The position numbers were made by a program, and so were the translations under genes. From Bacteroides sp. (GTDB lineage: Bacteria > Bacteroidota > Bacteroidia > Bacteroidales > Bacteroidaceae), in the NCBI GenBank assembly GCA_017471925.1, contig JAFURM010000055.1, forward strand, positions 114,938-178,937: 64,000 nucleotides of DNA, in the 5' to 3' direction. Numbering within the stretch: the stretch's first letter is position 1; every line of letters begins with the position of its first letter. The notes under the pieces were generated by a model that was not told the origin of the DNA, searched no databases, and saw only the letters and a list, made by a program, of their open reading frames with translations. Shown piece by piece: positions 1 to 7,570 of this stretch.

Positions 1-897
1 CTTTATCTTACTTATATAGACCTCCGCACACATGGGCCGATGACCATAGCGGGCTATCAGGTTGTCCAGTTCTTTCAGATAGGGATGGTCTGCCTGTGCT
101 TCTTCCTCTTCTTCCATAAATTTCCAGTCTATATAGGGTATCGAAGAGAGAATCACAGCATCTTCCATGCCCGGTCGGTTGCTGTAACGGGTTATCCGCT
201 CCTCATATAGCCCGGCAATACGTTCCTTAAAGGACTTTTCATCCTCAACGGGTTCCAAGCGATGATAGGAATTGATGGCCTGCGATACCAACAGGTGATA
301 GAGGTCGTGGCCATAGTAGGCACTGCCCTCCTCCTGTTCCACGAAGGGGATATAGCCGTGCGAAGGGGTCTTCATCAGCAGGTCGTCCGCTTGCAGTGAG
401 GCTCCACAATGTTCGTCAATCTTGGCTATAAACATCTGCAGGTCCCACTCACGAAGGTCATCGGGGCGTTCATCGGTTTGAATAGGCGTCCGTTTTCGTA
501 GTTCCCACAAGTTGTTCGCCATGAAGTCGGTATATTCGTCCAGCAACAAAGAGTGCAAAATGGCCTTCTCCACGGGACGTTCCTCACGTGCTGCCCATTC
601 TTCCAGTTCCTTCAGATGGGTGTAGAAAAGTTCTGGTTCCAGATGTTCCCTGAACTTGTGGTAACAGAGTGTTGCCTTCAGCAACTGTCCGACATGGCGT
701 TCCTTCTCGGCCTTCCGGATTATCTTTTGAGTTGTTCTCGCGGCTGTACGAGGAGTGTTGTCCATTAAGGCTATTTCCACTGATTGCCACAGGGCTTCAT
801 AGTTCTTTTCCGGCTCCTTCTGCGCATAAAGGTTAACGGTTTTAATCATGGTCACCATCAATAAAAGAATATTAAAAAGCTGTCGGTTAATTCTCAT
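1..897 (-). CDS. alpha-2-macroglobulin-like family protein, N-terminal part (gene continues left of the window)
   Basis: An open frame of 299 codons with no stop runs from an ATG at 897 to the left edge. The start gives a signal peptide (MRINRQLFNILLLMVTMIK, then a hydrophobic run to LYAQ), so the product is exported. The segment after the signal (YEALWQSVEIALMDNTP, then QKIIRKAEKERHVGQLLKA) resembles the helical N-terminal region of the very large Bacteroides alpha-2-macroglobulin-like (MG1/carboxypeptidase-regulatory) proteins, which usually run to about 1,900 residues. Those proteins are thought to trap or inhibit proteases in the periplasm. A -7 element TATATTTG lies at 926-933 on the same strand. 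The diagnostic macroglobulin and thioester domains would lie outside the window, so the family is from memory of the N-terminus only; that this is a real exported protein is much surer. Confidence 0.7.
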   Translation of the reverse strand, partial: MRINRQLFNILLLMVTMIKTVNLYAQKEPEKNYEALWQSVEIALMDNTPRTAARTTQKIIRKAEKERHVGQLLKATLCYHKFREHLEPELFYTHLKELEEWAAREERPVEKAILHSLLLDEYTDFMANNLWELRKRTPIQTDERPDDLREWDLQMFIAKIDEHCGASLQADDLLMKTPSHGYIPFVEQEEGSAYYGHDLYHLLVSQAINSYHRLEPVEDEKSFKERIAGLYEERITRYSNRPGMEDAVILSSIPYIDWKFMEEEEEAQADHPYLKELDNLIARYGHRPMCAEVYISKIK

Positions 898-925
898 AAT
901 CGTTCTGTTTGAGAGAAATATCAAA

Positions 926-933
926 CAAATATA
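926..933 (-). promoter_or_regulatory. -7 promoter element of the macroglobulin-like gene
   Basis: The minus strand reads TATATTTG, matching the Bacteroidetes -7 consensus TAnnTTTG, 28 bases upstream of the ATG at 897. No clear TTTG is seen at -33. Confidence 0.45.
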
Positions 934-1004
934 TGAATTATATTAAGAACTCCACCCTAATTCGCATTATTTATGAAAAAGCTGACAGGTTGGTGGAAGA
1001 GTCT

Positions 1005-2834
1005 TCAGATGCTCTTCAGCAGATTGCGCAGTTTGCCTTTTTCGTATTTCTCGCCCATCTTTGTCAGGATGCCGCGCTCGTCACGATAGACGATGGGGCG
1101 GGAATACTCCATGAGATAGGCGATGTGACTCACCGGGACATCAAGCAGCAACAGTATGCAAAGGTGCATCTCACGGTCGGTAAGTCCATAGTGGTCGGCA
1201 AGCCGCGTGAGGATGTTGTTGCGGCAGGCATTCACGCCCTCGGCCAGTGTCTGCCAGTCGGTCTCGTCCATCCGGCTGTCACTCGCTTCCTTCCAACGGC
1301 AGTCGGCAATGATAAGTTGCATTTTGGTATAGGCCGGTGAATGTTCCAGGGCCTCCTTGGCCAATAACGCACGGGCCTGATGGGCCATGTCCAACCTGGA
1401 GGAAAGAGCCTGACGGGCACTCTCCACTTGGGCATCACGCTCCGCCAACTGCGCCTGCAGTAGGGTTATCTCACGTTCCTTCTGTTGCAGACTCTCCTGC
1501 AGGGTGTCATAATAAAGCCTTGCTTGTCCCTGCTGTTCCAACAGCAAAGCCCGCTGACGATGGTATTTGTAGCGATAAAAGAGACGCAGCAGGGAGAGCA
1601 CCAACAGACTGAACAACACAATCCCCACAATGGCATACTTGTAGCGAATCAGGAAGCCTTCGTAATTCTGTTTCTGCCGTTCCTTCAGGAAAGCCTCTTC
1701 CACTGCCGCCACTTGATAGTTCTGTCCGTTCGAATAGGAGCCTTTTTTGTAGATACGCACCCCTTTTATCCGCCAGTCAGGACCGCCATAAAGCCGGTCA
1801 AAATAGACAGCCGCCGAATCATATTCTCCCAAAGCGACATAGGAGCGGGCCATCAGTTCAAGCAAACGCCCATGCTGCAATCCCAGTTGTTCGGCTTGCC
1901 TGCCACAGCGCAACGCCTCCTGCTTAGCACCTGCATCCCTGCAATAATTCAGATAAAGTTCTCCCTTCAACAAAGCAAAATGCGCCTCATAGTTTTCATT
2001 ACCCGAAGCGCGGGCCAGTTCCAGCCCTTGAGTTGCCCGCTGCAACATCTCTGCTGAGTTCCAGGACCAGGCCAAACGCTGTTGCACCTCCTGCAGGGTA
2101 TAAATGGCTTCCATCCAAAGGGTCGTATCGCCCAGTTCTTGAGCCAACTGTTCGACCAGATTGTAAAGGGAGTCACACTTGACATTGACCTCGGCATGCC
2201 CATACTCCTTAGCCATATATTTATAGCTTTGCACGAGCAACCTCTTGTCGCCCGTCTCGCGGGCACATTCGGCAGCCTGGAGAAAGTAGCGGACTGCCCC
2301 ACTGGCACCATACCTGATGCGCTGTCTGAAGCCGGCAAGGAAATATACCCTCGCCTGCATAGAAGGAAGCTTCCGACGGTCGTAATAGGCCATTGCCACG
2401 TCAAGCAAGGAGTCCAACTCTGCATAAGCATCCGTAAAGTTTGGATAAGCATCTCCAATGCGATAGATACAGTCCTTCACTTGGGCTTCGGCCAGCAACA
2501 AGGCTCTGTAAGCATGGTCAGCCTCATGATGCAAAGAGTCTTCGGGGAAACGGAGCAATGCAGTAATCAGGCTGTCCAAAGGGCTTCTTTGGGTGTACTT
2601 TATATGACGCCATTCAGGGGCATCTTCTTTCGCCGGGAGATTGTTCTTATGCAACACCCAGACAAAGCTATCCTTCTTCTCTCCGGTGAAAAGGCTGTTC
2701 CACTGCAGATGCTCCTGTTGCAGCAACGAGTCAAGCTGTACCAGTCGGGACGGCATCACCGATGGCGAATCGCTACAGCCCGGAATCAGAGCCAGCGCCA
2801 CAAAAGCAATCAGAAGAATAAGGATTTTCCGCAT
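1005..2834 (-). CDS. membrane-spanning TPR-type regulator with C-terminal LuxR-like HTH (regulator 1)
   Basis: 609 aa, not matched to a named gene. I start it at 2834 (MRKILILLIAFVALALIPGC) because the longer frame would begin inside the promoter at 2856-2887. The N-terminus has a lipobox (LIPGC). Residues about 30-380 are helical, TPR-like and probably periplasmic. One membrane segment lies near 398-418 (YAIVGIVLFSLLVLSLL), followed by a basic stretch, a coiled coil (about 430-490), and a C-terminal helix-turn-helix (LTDREMHLCILLLLDVPVSH). Such proteins act as one-component transmembrane regulators in Bacteroides. It diverges from the peptide/barrel-1 pair, whose promoter carries an operator-like palindrome. 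It is paralogous to regulator 2 at 5758-7359; their last roughly 60 bases are almost identical. Target and ligand are inference. Confidence 0.88.
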   Translation of the reverse strand: MRKILILLIAFVALALIPGCSDSPSVMPSRLVQLDSLLQQEHLQWNSLFTGEKKDSFVWVLHKNNLPAKEDAPEWRHIKYTQRSPLDSLITALLRFPEDSLHHEADHAYRALLLAEAQVKDCIYRIGDAYPNFTDAYAELDSLLDVAMAYYDRRKLPSMQARVYFLAGFRQRIRYGASGAVRYFLQAAECARETGDKRLLVQSYKYMAKEYGHAEVNVKCDSLYNLVEQLAQELGDTTLWMEAIYTLQEVQQRLAWSWNSAEMLQRATQGLELARASGNENYEAHFALLKGELYLNYCRDAGAKQEALRCGRQAEQLGLQHGRLLELMARSYVALGEYDSAAVYFDRLYGGPDWRIKGVRIYKKGSYSNGQNYQVAAVEEAFLKERQKQNYEGFLIRYKYAIVGIVLFSLLVLSLLRLFYRYKYHRQRALLLEQQGQARLYYDTLQESLQQKEREITLLQAQLAERDAQVESARQALSSRLDMAHQARALLAKEALEHSPAYTKMQLIIADCRWKEASDSRMDETDWQTLAEGVNACRNNILTRLADHYGLTDREMHLCILLLLDVPVSHIAYLMEYSRPIVYRDERGILTKMGEKYEKGKLRNLLKSI

Positions 2835-2855
2835 TTCTATCTCTTTTTCGTTGGG

Positions 2856-2887
2856 CAAAGATAACGAGATTGGAGAGAATAAGCAAA
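2856..2887 (-). promoter_or_regulatory. promoter of regulator 1
   Basis: The minus strand has TTTG (2884-2887), 20 bases, then TATCTTTG (2856-2863), an almost ideal Bacteroides promoter. It sets the start of regulator 1 at 2834. Confidence 0.75.
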
Positions 2888-2963
2888 CAAAAGATTGCGA
2901 TAAGAGTTTTTTCTACTGTTCACATACACTCACCACACTACATATCAGTCACTTACGACTTCA

Positions 2964-3032
2964 TTTTACAAGTGTAAAACGCTAAAAATCATTCATTTTA
3001 CACTGCTGTAACTGATTCGCACACTAACTTCG
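2964..3032 (+). promoter_or_regulatory. operator pair and promoter for the GG-peptide/barrel-1 operon
   Basis: Site A is TTTTACAAGTGTAAAA (2964-2979), 7-base inverted arms around two bases. Site B is TTACACTGCTGTAA (2998-3011), 5-base arms around four. A -7 element TAACTTCG follows at 3025-3032, exactly 13 bases after site B. Site B therefore sits over the -33 position, which lacks TTTG, as expected for an activated promoter. The same A/B/-7 layout stands in front of barrel 2. Binding by the neighbouring regulator is inference. Confidence 0.65.
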
Positions 3033-3094
3033 TGGCAGCATATTAAAATGGTACGGGCCTGACTATTATTGTTTCATTTAAAAGATTTATCATT

Positions 3095-3310
3095 ATGAAA
3101 ACGAACAAACACCTTGGACAGATACTGTCCGAAAACGAAATGAAAGAGATTAAAGGCGGTAAAGTAAATCAAGACGAAAATCCTGATGAATTAAACTTTT
3201 GTATTGCCTGCGGAGAACGATTGGGGGACACACTAACGTATAACAAAACAAAAGGAATATACTATGTTATGTGCGCTTATTGTGGCACGCAGAATATTAT
3301 TAACAATTAA
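3095..3310 (+). CDS. double-glycine leader peptide with CxxC/CxxC zinc-ribbon-like tail
   Basis: 71 aa. The first 22 residues have the look of the Bacteroidales natural-product leader (TIGR04149-like): LGQILSENEMKEIKGG ends in GG. After GG comes an acidic linker, then two Cys pairs, CIACG and CAYCG, about 23 residues apart, as in a small zinc ribbon. It follows the operator/promoter at 2964-3032, and barrel 1 starts 35 bases after its stop, so the two are probably co-transcribed. GG leaders are normally cut by C39-peptidase ABC transporters; no such transporter, radical SAM enzyme or other maturase is visible in this window. The GG motif and the Cys pairs are seen directly; export and processing are inference. 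Confidence 0.82.
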   Translation: MKTNKHLGQILSENEMKEIKGGKVNQDENPDELNFCIACGERLGDTLTYNKTKGIYYVMCAYCGTQNIINN

Positions 3311-3345
3311 CAGCATTTGTTTAACATTCTAAGAACTGGTACATT

Positions 3346-5748
3346 ATGAAAACTTTCCTTTCCTTGGTAGGCAAATCATGCCTGTTCACGCTCCTCTTGT
3401 CAATCCCTCTTTCGCTCCATGCCCAAGCGGTGTATATCGTCAGCGGCAGTGTGCAAAGTGTCATGAGTGAACCGCTTGTCGGTGCCAATGTCCGGCTGAC
3501 TTCCGTCAAGCAGTCTGGTGATACCTACGGCATGGCCACCGATGGAAAGGGAAGTTTTGCCATCCAGTTGCCTCAAGGGGAATACAACCTGGAGATTTCT
3601 TATTTGGGCTACACCTCCTATCGGGCTTGCGTGCAAGTGAAAGGAGATGTCCGCCTACCGGTCATCAGCCTGAACGAAGAGAGCCAGATGATGGAGACAG
3701 TGGTAGTCACGGCACACACCATGACCTATAATCCCAACGGCTACGTGGCCGAGATTGCCAAGAACCCGTCCTATCGCGGCATGAGCCTAAACGAGATTCT
3801 GAAGCTTACCCCCGGTACCCACACGACCCACAACAGCGTGCAACTCTTCGGGCGCAACGTTTCCAAAATCTACCTGAACGGGCGGGAACTCCAACTGGGA
3901 GGCGAACAGTTGGTCAACTATCTGGAAACGCTCGATGCCAAGAACGTGAAGCGAATAGAGGTCATCACCGCCTCAGGGGTGGAAGAGGATGCTGTGAACA
4001 AAGGCAGAAGTGTCATCAAAATCACCACCGTCAACCCCGAGACCGGAGGTATGATGAATGCAGGAGGCAGCTACATGAACGGTGAAGACAAGCACATTCC
4101 TCTCATGAATGCCATGCTCAGGTGGCGCATCAACAAGCAGTGGGGCACCTACTTCAGCATAAACGGAGCAAAGAGCGACAGCCACACAGGCAGTTTCACC
4201 GAAACTCATTTCTATGCTACGGACAATCGTCACACGGTGGACTCACGCGGCGACAGTGACACCAAGAACCTGAATGCCACGCTCGGCCTCTCCTATGACC
4301 TGAATGCCGACAACCTCTTCTCATTGGAAGGGTTCTTCCAATACAACGAGGCAGCCCTGAAGCAAACTTCCGCCATGCACAATCTGACCAATAACAGCCA
4401 TGCGCTCCTCGCTTCCGGCCTATCGGACTACAGGCGGGGCTACCACAAGAGTAACCTCTCCTTCGGCTACACCCACAAATTTGCCTCCCAAGCCACCCTG
4501 GACATCAAGGCCGACCGTTTGGATAACCGTGTGGATGACAACGATTGGTTGCGCTACCGTTACGCCTCCGGTAAAGAAACGGGGTCTGACCGTTGGAATG
4601 ACGGGAAAAACCGGGTCTACACCCTGCGTGCCGACTACAACCGACGCTTTGAGCCATTGGCGGGAGAACTCTCCTTAGGAGCAAAATCCACCTGGTTCAC
4701 CAATGAGAGCAACACCGACTACCTGGCCATGACCGACGGGCAGTGCGACGAAACGGGCAGCTACCAAGACCGCTACAAGTACACCGAAGACGTCTACGCC
4801 CTCTATGCCAAATATGGCTTTACTCTCAAGGCGTTCAGCATGAACCTGGGCATCCGCATGGAGCATGCCCGCATCGTCCCCCGCTCTTCCAGCAACCCCG
4901 AGCGCAACAGCAGGAACCTCTCCACCGACTTCTTTCCCGAGGTGCGCCTGAGCTACACACTGAACGAGGAGAAGGGACATAACATCAGCATCGGATATGA
5001 CCGCAGCCTGGTACGTCCCGGCATGGAGGAACTTAATCCTTTGGTCGTCCGCCTCAATGAATATAGTTACAGCATGGGCAATCCGTCGCTGAAGGCTTTC
5101 TACTACGACGCCATCAACCTGACCGGCATCTTCTACAGGAAATACTCACTGAACATATACGCTTCCTATTCGGACGACGGCATCATTGGCATCACCGAGA
5201 ATCGTGACGGCCGGCTCTACTCCACGTGTCTCAACGGTAAAGAGGAGTTCCATCTCCGTGCACACCTCAGCATTCCCGTCAGGTTCGCCAAGTGGCTGAA
5301 CGTTAGGTTCTCAAGCAGCTACAGCTACCGGAAGGAGAGCTACGAAGCAGACAAGACCAGCAACAATCATTGGTCTGTGGGCTACATGACCACCATCACG
5401 TTGCCTGCCAACTTCCGCATCAGCCACAGTCTCAGCTATCCCCTGGTAAACAGCAAGACGCTGTACGGCAAGCACATCGAGAGGCCGAACTGCAACCTCC
5501 ATGTCAACAAACTCTTCCCTAAACAACGCCTGACAGCCACCCTCATGATGGGCGACCTCTTCAACAATGACGGCAGCCGCCGCACCGATACCTTCCGTGA
5601 CGACTTCTATCAGGTGTCGCGTAACGTCTACAGCAACTTCGGCATCTCTTTCGGATTGAGATACATGTTCAACTGGGGCCGGAAATCTGCCGTCCGCCAA
5701 GGCAGTTCAGGCAACATGGAAGAGAGTGGACGCTTCGCAACAGAATGA
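3346..5748 (+). CDS. outer-membrane beta-barrel protein, TonB-dependent-receptor-like (barrel 1)
   Basis: 800 aa with a signal peptide ending LSLHAQ. Residues about 30-110 form a carboxypeptidase-D regulatory-like domain (VSGSVQSVMSEPLVGANVRL). A TonB-box-like stretch (METVVVTA) and a plug-like region follow, then a barrel of the OMP_b-brl_3 type (PF14905) to the end. It is shorter than a SusC protein (about 1,000 aa) and no SusD accompanies it. Second gene of the operon with the GG peptide. It ends 9 bases before the convergent regulator 2. About 190 bases (roughly 4675-4868) are nearly identical to barrel 2, far above the rest of the pair, which suggests gene conversion. Transport of a small molecule or peptide across the outer membrane is the family-level expectation; the cargo is unknown. 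Confidence 0.9.
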   Translation: MKTFLSLVGKSCLFTLLLSIPLSLHAQAVYIVSGSVQSVMSEPLVGANVRLTSVKQSGDTYGMATDGKGSFAIQLPQGEYNLEISYLGYTSYRACVQVKGDVRLPVISLNEESQMMETVVVTAHTMTYNPNGYVAEIAKNPSYRGMSLNEILKLTPGTHTTHNSVQLFGRNVSKIYLNGRELQLGGEQLVNYLETLDAKNVKRIEVITASGVEEDAVNKGRSVIKITTVNPETGGMMNAGGSYMNGEDKHIPLMNAMLRWRINKQWGTYFSINGAKSDSHTGSFTETHFYATDNRHTVDSRGDSDTKNLNATLGLSYDLNADNLFSLEGFFQYNEAALKQTSAMHNLTNNSHALLASGLSDYRRGYHKSNLSFGYTHKFASQATLDIKADRLDNRVDDNDWLRYRYASGKETGSDRWNDGKNRVYTLRADYNRRFEPLAGELSLGAKSTWFTNESNTDYLAMTDGQCDETGSYQDRYKYTEDVYALYAKYGFTLKAFSMNLGIRMEHARIVPRSSSNPERNSRNLSTDFFPEVRLSYTLNEEKGHNISIGYDRSLVRPGMEELNPLVVRLNEYSYSMGNPSLKAFYYDAINLTGIFYRKYSLNIYASYSDDGIIGITENRDGRLYSTCLNGKEEFHLRAHLSIPVRFAKWLNVRFSSSYSYRKESYEADKTSNNHWSVGYMTTITLPANFRISHSLSYPLVNSKTLYGKHIERPNCNLHVNKLFPKQRLTATLMMGDLFNNDGSRRTDTFRDDFYQVSRNVYSNFGISFGLRYMFNWGRKSAVRQGSSGNMEESGRFATE

Positions 5749-5757
5749 GATAATTTC

Positions 5758-7359
5758 TTAGATGCTCTTCAGCAGATTGCGCAGTTTGCCTTTTTCGTAT
5801 TTCTCGCCCATCTTTTTCAGGATGTTATGTTCGTTGCGATAGATGGTGGGCCGGGAGTATTCCATGAGATAGGCGATGTGGGTCACAGGCAGGTCAAGCA
5901 CCAGCAGGATGCAGAGTTGCACGTCACGGTCGGTGAGGCCATAGTGGTCGGTAAGGCGCATGAGAATGTCGTTGCGGCAAGCGTTTACGCCCTCGGACAA
6001 AGCCTGCCAGTCAGTTTCGTCCAGCTGACTGGCACTCTTCTCCTTCCACTGACAGTCGGCAATGATAAGTTGCATCTTGGTATAGGCCGGTGAATGCTCC
6101 AAGGCCTCCTTAGCCAACAATTTACGAGCCTGATTAGCCGTATCTATCTTGGCAGAAAGAATCTGTCGGTCGCTCTCCAGTTGGGCTTCGCGCTCGGCCA
6201 GCCTCTCTTGCAGGGCGGCCACCTCCCTCTCATATTGCAGCATACTGTCATGCAAAGCATTGTACAGTAATCCGGCCTTTTCCTGTTGTTCCAGCAACAG
6301 GAGACGTTGGCGACGGTATCTGCGTCTATAAAAGGCACGCAATAAGCCAAAGCCCAGGAGACTGACAGCCACGATACCCGCAATAGCATATTTGTATCGG
6401 CTAAGAAAGCCCTCATAATTCTGTTTTTGCCGTTCCTTTTGGAAAGCCTCTTCTGCTGCAGGCAGCAGATCGTTGCGAGGAGACTGATGGGCTTTCATCC
6501 ACAGGTAGTGCACTCCTCTCTCCCTCCAGTCGGAGCCTCCATAGAGTTTGTCGAAATAGAGGGCTGCCGAATCACGCTTTCCCAAAACGACATAAGACTT
6601 GGCCATAAGTTCAAGCAAATGGGCATGAAGCAGTCCCAGTTGTTCAGCCTGACGGCCATAGTCCAACGCTTCCCGAGCTGCCGCTTCATCATGGCCATAT
6701 CCCTGACAGATGATTCCCACGAGCATGGCCAACCGAGCTTCATATTCCTTGTTTCCTGATGCATGGGCCAGTTTGATACCATACTTGGCCTCACGCATTA
6801 TCTTTTCCCGATCCACCTGCCATGCTGAACGGTTCCGGATATCCAGACAAGTATAGATGGCCTCCACCCAAAGGGCTGTGTCGGCCAGTTCTTGAGCCAA
6901 TTGTCCGGCCAAGTGATAGAGAGAATCGCTTTTGGAATCTATTCTTGCATAGTAATAGCTCCGCCCCATATATTGGTAGGTGTGTGCCAACAACTGTTTG
7001 TCACCCGCCTCTTGCGCATAGGCAGCAGCCCAAAGAAAACTTTTCATAGCATCATATGGGTTACTTTCATTGCGATGTCTGAGAGCGCAAAGGAAATGAA
7101 TCCGTGCCTGCATGGCCGGCAACTTCCGACTGTCATAATAAGCCATTGCCTCCAGGTATAGGGAGTCTTCGGAAAAATGCTGCAAGACATTCATCAGACT
7201 GTCCAAAGCTCCCTTTTGAGAACATTCCGTTGTCTGCTGTTGCAACAGCGAGTCAAGTTGCACCAGCCGAGGCGACATCTTGTGAGATATCGAATCGGTA
7301 CAAGCTGTAATCAGGCCCGACAGCATGAGGATGAACAATACGGTGAGGAAGTTTCGCAT
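5758..7359 (-). CDS. membrane-spanning TPR-type regulator with C-terminal LuxR-like HTH (regulator 2)
   Basis: 533 aa, a shorter paralogue of regulator 1. The start at 7359 (MRNFLTVLFILMLSGLITAC) gives a signal with lipobox LITAC; a longer frame would begin within the promoter. TPR-like helices fill about 25-310, with one membrane segment near 321-341 (AIAGIVAVSLLGFGLL), a coiled coil, and a C-terminal HTH (LTDRDVQLCILLVLDLPVTH). It diverges from barrel 2, as regulator 1 does from barrel 1, so the two pairs look like a tandem duplication of about 4.5 kb. Compared with regulator 1 it lacks a stretch near the N-terminus. Control of barrel 2 is inferred from position and from the shared operator layout. 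Confidence 0.88.
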   Translation of the reverse strand: MRNFLTVLFILMLSGLITACTDSISHKMSPRLVQLDSLLQQQTTECSQKGALDSLMNVLQHFSEDSLYLEAMAYYDSRKLPAMQARIHFLCALRHRNESNPYDAMKSFLWAAAYAQEAGDKQLLAHTYQYMGRSYYYARIDSKSDSLYHLAGQLAQELADTALWVEAIYTCLDIRNRSAWQVDREKIMREAKYGIKLAHASGNKEYEARLAMLVGIICQGYGHDEAAAREALDYGRQAEQLGLLHAHLLELMAKSYVVLGKRDSAALYFDKLYGGSDWRERGVHYLWMKAHQSPRNDLLPAAEEAFQKERQKQNYEGFLSRYKYAIAGIVAVSLLGFGLLRAFYRRRYRRQRLLLLEQQEKAGLLYNALHDSMLQYEREVAALQERLAEREAQLESDRQILSAKIDTANQARKLLAKEALEHSPAYTKMQLIIADCQWKEKSASQLDETDWQALSEGVNACRNDILMRLTDHYGLTDRDVQLCILLVLDLPVTHIAYLMEYSRPTIYRNEHNILKKMGEKYEKGKLRNLLKSI

Positions 7360-7379
7360 GATGGTCTTTTTTCGATTGG

Positions 7380-7410
7380 CGAAGATAGCGTTATTGAGAA
7401 CAATATGCAA
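7380..7410 (-). promoter_or_regulatory. promoter of regulator 2
   Basis: The minus strand has TTGC (7407-7410), 19 bases, then TATCTTCG (7380-7387). The -7 element lies 20 bases upstream of the start chosen at 7359. Confidence 0.65.
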
Positions 7411-7489
7411 GCGATGGAGGGAGAAAAAGTTTTTTTCATAGTTTCATGTATTCTTATTCCACTATAAATGAAGGGAATACTCAGCAAAG

Positions 7490-7546
7490 TTACAAATGTA
7501 AACCTACTACTTTACACTTCTGTAACGTTATTCTCCCTTAACTTTG
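7490..7546 (+). promoter_or_regulatory. operator pair and promoter for barrel 2
   Basis: Site A TTACAAATGTAA (7490-7501) and site B TTACACTTCTGTAA (7512-7525) are followed after 13 bases by TAACTTTG (7539-7546). Site B to -7 spacing equals that in front of the GG peptide. The A-to-B distance is 22 bases here and 32 there, a difference of one helical turn. Confidence 0.65.
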
Positions 7547-7570
7547 CCTTGAAATATTAAACAGAAAGAC

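Noticed and set aside
3095-3310. Radical-SAM-modified peptide cluster
   Set aside because: The leader would fit, but no radical SAM enzyme (other than hemW far away) or dedicated transporter is seen nearby, so modification cannot be claimed.
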